From assembly GCF_900112185.1 (NCBI RefSeq), contig NZ_FOKP01000007.1, forward strand, positions 62,001-126,000: a stretch of 64,000 nucleotides of DNA. The letters run 5' to 3'. The notes under the pieces are model-generated. The model had not been told where the DNA came from. It saw only the letters and a program-made list of their open reading frames with translations, and did not search any database. Below, piece after piece: positions 60,659 to 64,000 of the stretch. Within the stretch, counting starts at the first letter, position 1. Every line of letters begins with the position of its first letter. The position numbers and the translations under genes were made by a program. Source of the DNA: Allobosea sp. CRIB-10 (GTDB taxonomy: Bacteria; Pseudomonadota; Alphaproteobacteria; Rhizobiales; Beijerinckiaceae).

Positions 60659-61936
60659 ATGGCGACCGAAATCCGCGTTCCGACCCTCGGCGAATCCGTT
60701 TCCGAGGCCACCATCGGCAAGTGGTTCAAGAAGCCGGGCGACGCGGTGAAGGCGGACGAGCCTTTGGTGGAGCTCGAGACCGACAAGGTGACGCTGGAAG
60801 TCAACGCACCGGCGGCCGGCGTGCTCGGCGAGATCGTCGCCAAGGAAGGCGAGACGGTCGGCGTCAGCGCGCTGCTCGGCACCATCGCGGCCGGCGACGG
60901 CAAGGCCGCGGCCGAGCCGAAGAAGGACGACGCGGCGGTCGCTCAAGCCGCGGGCAAAGCTGGCGCTGAGACCTCGGCGGAAGCGCAGAAGAAGGCCGGC
61001 GAGGTCGCCGGCGCGACCCCGGTGAAGCCTGCGACCAAGGCGGCCGATTCCGGCCCCGCGGTTTCGCGCCTCGCCGCCGAGAGCGGCGTCGATCCGTCCA
61101 GCGTTAACGCCTCCGGCAAGGACGGCCGCGTCACCAAGGGCGACATGCTGGCGGCGATCGCGACCGGCCCGGCCGTCGCCGCTGCGGCGCCCGCCGCTCC
61201 GGTGCAGCTCCGCGCCCCGTCGGCGCCGGACGACGCCTCTCGTGAAGAGCGCGTCAAGATGACCAAGCTGCGCCAGACCATCGCGCGCCGCCTCAAGGAA
61301 GCCCAGACCAACGCCGCGATGCTGACCACATTCAACGAGGTGGACATGACCAACGTCATGGCGCTGCGCAACCAGTACAAGGACGTGTTCGAGAAGAAGC
61401 ACGGCGTGAAGCTCGGCTTCATGGGCTTCTTCGTGAAGGCCTGCGTGCAGGCGCTGAAGGAGATCCCGGCCGTCAACGCCGAGATCGACGGCACCGACAT
61501 CGTCTACAAGAACTACTACCACATCGGCGTCGCCGTCGGCACCGACAAGGGCCTGGTCGTGCCGGTGGTGCGCGATGCGGACGAGCTCTCCATCGCCGGC
61601 GTCGAGAAGAAGATCGGCGAGTTCGGCAAGAAGGCTAGAGACGGCGCCCTCAAGATCGAGGAGATGCAGGGCGGCACCTTCACCATCTCGAATGGCGGCG
61701 TCTACGGCTCGCTGATGTCGACGCCGATCCTGAACGCGCCGCAATCGGCGATCCTGGGCATGCACAAGATCCAGGAGCGGCCGATGGTCGTCGGCGGCAA
61801 GATCGAGATCCGCCCGATGATGTATCTGGCGGTCAGCTACGACCACCGCATCATCGACGGCAAGGAAGCCGTGACCTTCCTCGTGCGCATCAAGGAAGGC
61901 CTGGAGGACCCGGCGCGCCTCGTGCTCGACCTCTGA
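60659..61936 (+). CDS. sucB: Dihydrolipoyl succinyltransferase (E2)
   Basis: A 425-residue E2. The lipoyl domain carries Lys43 in [10 protein letters not shown], an Ala/Lys/Pro-rich linker follows (about 80-130), then the peripheral subunit-binding domain ([25 protein letters not shown]) and the catalytic domain ending with [13 protein letters not shown] (His near 396). A normal single-lipoyl form. It is separated from lpd by a small nucleotidyltransferase gene. Confidence 0.96.
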   Translation: MATEIRVPTLGESVSEATIGKWFKKPGDAVKADEPLVELETDKVTLEVNAPAAGVLGEIVAKEGETVGVSALLGTIAAGDGKAAAEPKKDDAAVAQAAGKAGAETSAEAQKKAGEVAGATPVKPATKAADSGPAVSRLAAESGVDPSSVNASGKDGRVTKGDMLAAIATGPAVAAAAPAAPVQLRAPSAPDDASREERVKMTKLRQTIARRLKEAQTNAAMLTTFNEVDMTNVMALRNQYKDVFEKKHGVKLGFMGFFVKACVQALKEIPAVNAEIDGTDIVYKNYYHIGVAVGTDKGLVVPVVRDADELSIAGVEKKIGEFGKKARDGALKIEEMQGGTFTISNGGVYGSLMSTPILNAPQSAILGMHKIQERPMVVGGKIEIRPMMYLAVSYDHRIIDGKEAVTFLVRIKEGLEDPARLVLDL

Positions 61937-61948
61937 GGCGCATGTTTG

Positions 61949-62290
61949 ATGAGCCGGGACGAACTGGAGGGCTGGTGTCGCGCTCTGGCTTTGTGGGCTC
62001 ATGGCAAGCAAGAAATTGCCGAGCTATGGCTATTTGGCAGTCGGGCGCGCGGCGATCATCGGCACGATAGTGACCTCGATCTTGCGGTCATTATGTCCGC
62101 GGGAGAGGAAGGCGAACGTTTGGGCGCTTGGATCGATTGTGCCGAAGAGTGGCGCGCCGAGTTGGCGACGTTGCTGCCTGTCCAAGTCGACCTGGATATT
62201 GGTGACGGCGACATCGCCACAACAATCGTTGCGCCTGCTTTGAAGAGAGATGGGCGGCATATTTTTCGCCGGAACACGGAAGAGGCATAA
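61949..62290 (+). CDS. Small MNT-type nucleotidyltransferase domain protein
   Basis: A 113-residue protein with the minimal nucleotidyltransferase motif GSRARG-x6-SDLDLAV (Gly30-Ser31; Asp42 and Asp44 would be metal ligands). Such proteins occur alone or as MNT antitoxins paired with HEPN toxins; no HEPN partner is next to it. It interrupts sucB and lpd and overlaps the lpd start by one base (TAATG). Hand-counted GC over about 300 bases is near 58%, clearly below the roughly 70% of lpd's first lines, suggesting acquisition. The ATG at 61949 is preferred to TTG 61946. Confidence 0.82.
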   Translation: MSRDELEGWCRALALWAHGKQEIAELWLFGSRARGDHRHDSDLDLAVIMSAGEEGERLGAWIDCAEEWRAELATLLPVQVDLDIGDGDIATTIVAPALKRDGRHIFRRNTEEA

Positions 62291-63690
62291 TGTCCTACGA
62301 TCTCGTCGTCATCGGAACAGGTCCCGGCGGCTATGTCTGCGCCATCCGCGCCGCCCAGCTCGGCCTCAAGGTCGCGGTGGTCGAAAAGCGCAAGACGCAT
62401 GGCGGCACCTGCCTGAACGTCGGCTGCATCCCCTCCAAGGCGCTGCTGCATGCCTCCGAGATGTTCGAGGAGGCCAGCCATACTTTCCCGAGCCTCGGCA
62501 TCACCGTCGGCAAGCCCAAGCTCGACCTGAAGCAGATGCTGGTCCACAAGCAGGAGACCATTGACGCCAACGTCAACGGCGTCGCCTTCCTGCTGAAGAA
62601 GAACAAGATCGAGCCGTTCCACGGCACGGCCTCGATTCCCGCCGCCGGCAAGGTCGTCGTCACCGCTGAGGACGGCAAGACGCAGGAACTGACGACCAAG
62701 AACATCGTCATCGCCACCGGCTCGGAATCGGCGGCGCTGCCGGGCGTCGCCACCGATGAGAAGACGGTGGTGACCTCGACCGGTGCGCTCGAGCTCACCT
62801 CCGTGCCGAAAGAGCTGCTGGTGGTCGGCGCCGGCGTGATCGGCCTGGAGATCGGCTCGGTCTGGGCCCGGCTCGGCGCCAAGGTCACGGTCGTCGAGTT
62901 CCTCGACCGCATCCTGCCCGGCATGGACGACGAGATCGCCAAGCAGTTCCAGCGTATCCTGCAGAAGCAGGGCTTCACCTTCCATCTCGGCTCGAAGGTG
63001 ACCAAGGTCGAGACCGGCAAGAAGGGTGGCGCGACCGTCACGGTCGAGCCGGCCGCCGGCGGCGAGGCCAAGACGCTGAACGCCGACATCGTGCTGGTCG
63101 CGATCGGCCGGCGCCCGAACACGGACGGGCTGACCCTCGACAAGGCCGGTGTCGCGACCGAGCGCGGCCGTGTCGTCATCGACGATCACTTCAAGACCAA
63201 TGTCGACGGCATCTACGCGATCGGCGACGTGGTGCGTGGGCCGATGCTGGCGCACAAGGCCGAGGATGAGGGCGTCGCCGTCGCCGAGATCCTCGCCGGC
63301 AAGCATGGCCATGTGAATTACGATGCCATCCCCGGCATCGTCTACACCGCCCCCGAGGTTGCAGCGATCGGCAAGACCGAGGAGGAGCTCAAGGCCGCGG
63401 GCATCGCCTACAAGGTCGGCAAGTTCCCGTTCACGGCCAATGGCCGGGCGCGGGCGATGCGGCACACCGACGGCTTCGTCAAGTTCCTTGCGGACGCGAC
63501 GACCGATCGCGTGCTCGGCTGCCACATCATCGGCCCGCATGCCGGCGACCTGATCGCCGAGGTGACGGTGCTGATGGAGTTCGGCGGCTCGGCCGAGGAT
63601 CTCGCCCGCACCTGCCACGCCCATCCGACGCTGGCCGAGGCGGTCAAGGAAGCGGCGCTCGCCGTAGACAAGCGCCCGATCCATATGTGA
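62290..63690 (+). CDS. lpdA: Dihydrolipoyl dehydrogenase (E3)
   Basis: A 466-residue flavoprotein. The FAD motif [21 protein letters not shown] lies near 5-25, the redox disulfide is Cys41-Cys46 in [13 protein letters not shown], the NAD domain has [19 protein letters not shown] (near 180), and the C-terminal His-Glu pair is in [11 protein letters not shown]. It reoxidises lipoyl groups of SucB and probably other E2 proteins. Last gene of the operon. Confidence 0.96.
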   Translation: MSYDLVVIGTGPGGYVCAIRAAQLGLKVAVVEKRKTHGGTCLNVGCIPSKALLHASEMFEEASHTFPSLGITVGKPKLDLKQMLVHKQETIDANVNGVAFLLKKNKIEPFHGTASIPAAGKVVVTAEDGKTQELTTKNIVIATGSESAALPGVATDEKTVVTSTGALELTSVPKELLVVGAGVIGLEIGSVWARLGAKVTVVEFLDRILPGMDDEIAKQFQRILQKQGFTFHLGSKVTKVETGKKGGATVTVEPAAGGEAKTLNADIVLVAIGRRPNTDGLTLDKAGVATERGRVVIDDHFKTNVDGIYAIGDVVRGPMLAHKAEDEGVAVAEILAGKHGHVNYDAIPGIVYTAPEVAAIGKTEEELKAAGIAYKVGKFPFTANGRARAMRHTDGFVKFLADATTDRVLGCHIIGPHAGDLIAEVTVLMEFGGSAEDLARTCHAHPTLAEAVKEAALAVDKRPIHM

Positions 63691-63717
63691 TCGGCGGTCG
63701 TTATCACGGCTCCCGTG

Positions 63718-63815
63718 CGTCATGGTCGGGCTTGTCCCGACCATCCACGCCGTTACCTCACTGATCGAGTGCAGTGTTCAAGACGTGGATGCTCGCCACA
63801 AGGGCGAGCATGACG
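63718..63815. repeat. Intergenic inverted repeat, family B copy 2
   Basis: CGTCATGGTCGGGCTTGTCC and CCGACCAT, then GATGCTCGCC and GGCGAGCATGACG, repeat the plan of copy 1 at 57541-57622, with a longer middle. It lies between lpd and folD, where the two genes converge. Confidence 0.7.
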
Positions 63816-63852
63816 AACTGGAGAAGCGTCTCGTTCGTGAGGCGCTCCGGTT

Positions 63853-64000
63853 TCAGCCCCGCCGGGCGCGATAGGCGGTCAGCGTGTTGCGCAGCAGGCA
63901 GGCGATCGTCATCGGGCCGACACCGCCGGGGACCGGGGTGATCGCACCGGCGATCTCCACGGCTTCGGCATAGTCGACATCGCCGGCGAGCTTGCCGTCG
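63853..64000 (-). CDS. folD: Methylenetetrahydrofolate dehydrogenase/cyclohydrolase, C-terminal part
   Basis: Forty-eight residues before the stop are visible at the right edge. [10 protein letters not shown], then [20 protein letters not shown] is the FolD C-terminal signature. The protein interconverts methylene- and formyl-tetrahydrofolate. The gene runs off the window; it is convergent with lpd. Confidence 0.93.
   Translation of the reverse strand, partial: DGKLAGDVDYAEAVEIAGAITPVPGGVGPMTIACLLRNTLTAYRARRG

Noticed and set aside
61946..62290. MNT/HEPN toxin-antitoxin pair
   Set aside because: No HEPN gene is next to the nucleotidyltransferase; the neighbours are sucB and lpd.

Overview
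The window is about 64 kb of dense, GC-rich DNA from an alphaproteobacterium of the order Hyphomicrobiales. My best guess is a relative of Bosea or Methylobacterium, by inference and not from a marker gene. Supporting features are the mdh-sucC-sucD-sucA-sucB-lpd order, an Irr-type iron regulator with Irr-like DNA boxes, a rhizobial-type IolR operator, homospermidine synthase next to an ornithine decarboxylase, and intergenic mosaic palindromes typical of this order. Almost every base is coding or short intergenic. I see no rRNA, CRISPR array, prophage or complete insertion sequence.

Layout. 1-9199 (+): a tightly overlapped operon of class III aminotransferase (left end missing), arginase-fold protein, two half-size EamA/SMR-like membrane proteins, alpha/beta hydrolase, FemAB/GNAT-like transferase, DUF2147 protein, histidine kinase and NtrC-type regulator, followed by a MipA/OmpV barrel. 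9216-23464: a divergent myo-inositol locus. The minus arm has an AfuABC-like ABC importer, inositol monophosphatase, IolG and an SDR; the plus arm has RpiR/IolR, IolC-DUF2090, IolD, IolE, IolB and an unknown protein. 23621-28000: small envelope or secreted proteins, a Tat-exported amidohydrolase and a LysR regulator. 28122-31197: tRNA-Ala(CGC), YggT, DUF167, carbonic anhydrase, a double cold-shock protein and a MOSC protein. 31326-32743: bfr, bfd and irr with iron boxes. 33055-36830: an EmrAB-like efflux pump and its divergent TetR regulator. 36856-41051: a DMT permease, asd with a threonine-rich leader peptide, and two unknown proteins. 41110-45476 (-): odc, GNAT, metallophosphoesterase and hss (polyamine synthesis), with a long 5' leader. 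46138-54157: periplasmic glucan protein, RidA, Omp19-like lipoprotein, acetyltransferases, LysE/LysR pair, ZapE and a TetR regulator. 54403-63690 (+): the TCA operon, interrupted by a small nucleotidyltransferase gene. The right edge cuts folD.

How the genes work together. The most interpretable hidden signals are regulatory: a Thr-rich leader ORF ahead of asd, an IolR palindrome in the divergent iol promoter, Irr-type boxes ahead of both irr and bfr, TetR palindromes ahead of emrA, and a probable leader RNA ahead of odc. Two functional hypotheses stand out. The inositol locus appears built to import a phosphorylated inositol, dephosphorylate it and then catabolise it. The first operon pairs an aminotransferase and an arginase-fold enzyme with two ArnE/ArnF-like half transporters and a FemAB-like transferase, which suggests synthesis and flipping of an amino-modified lipid or envelope compound.
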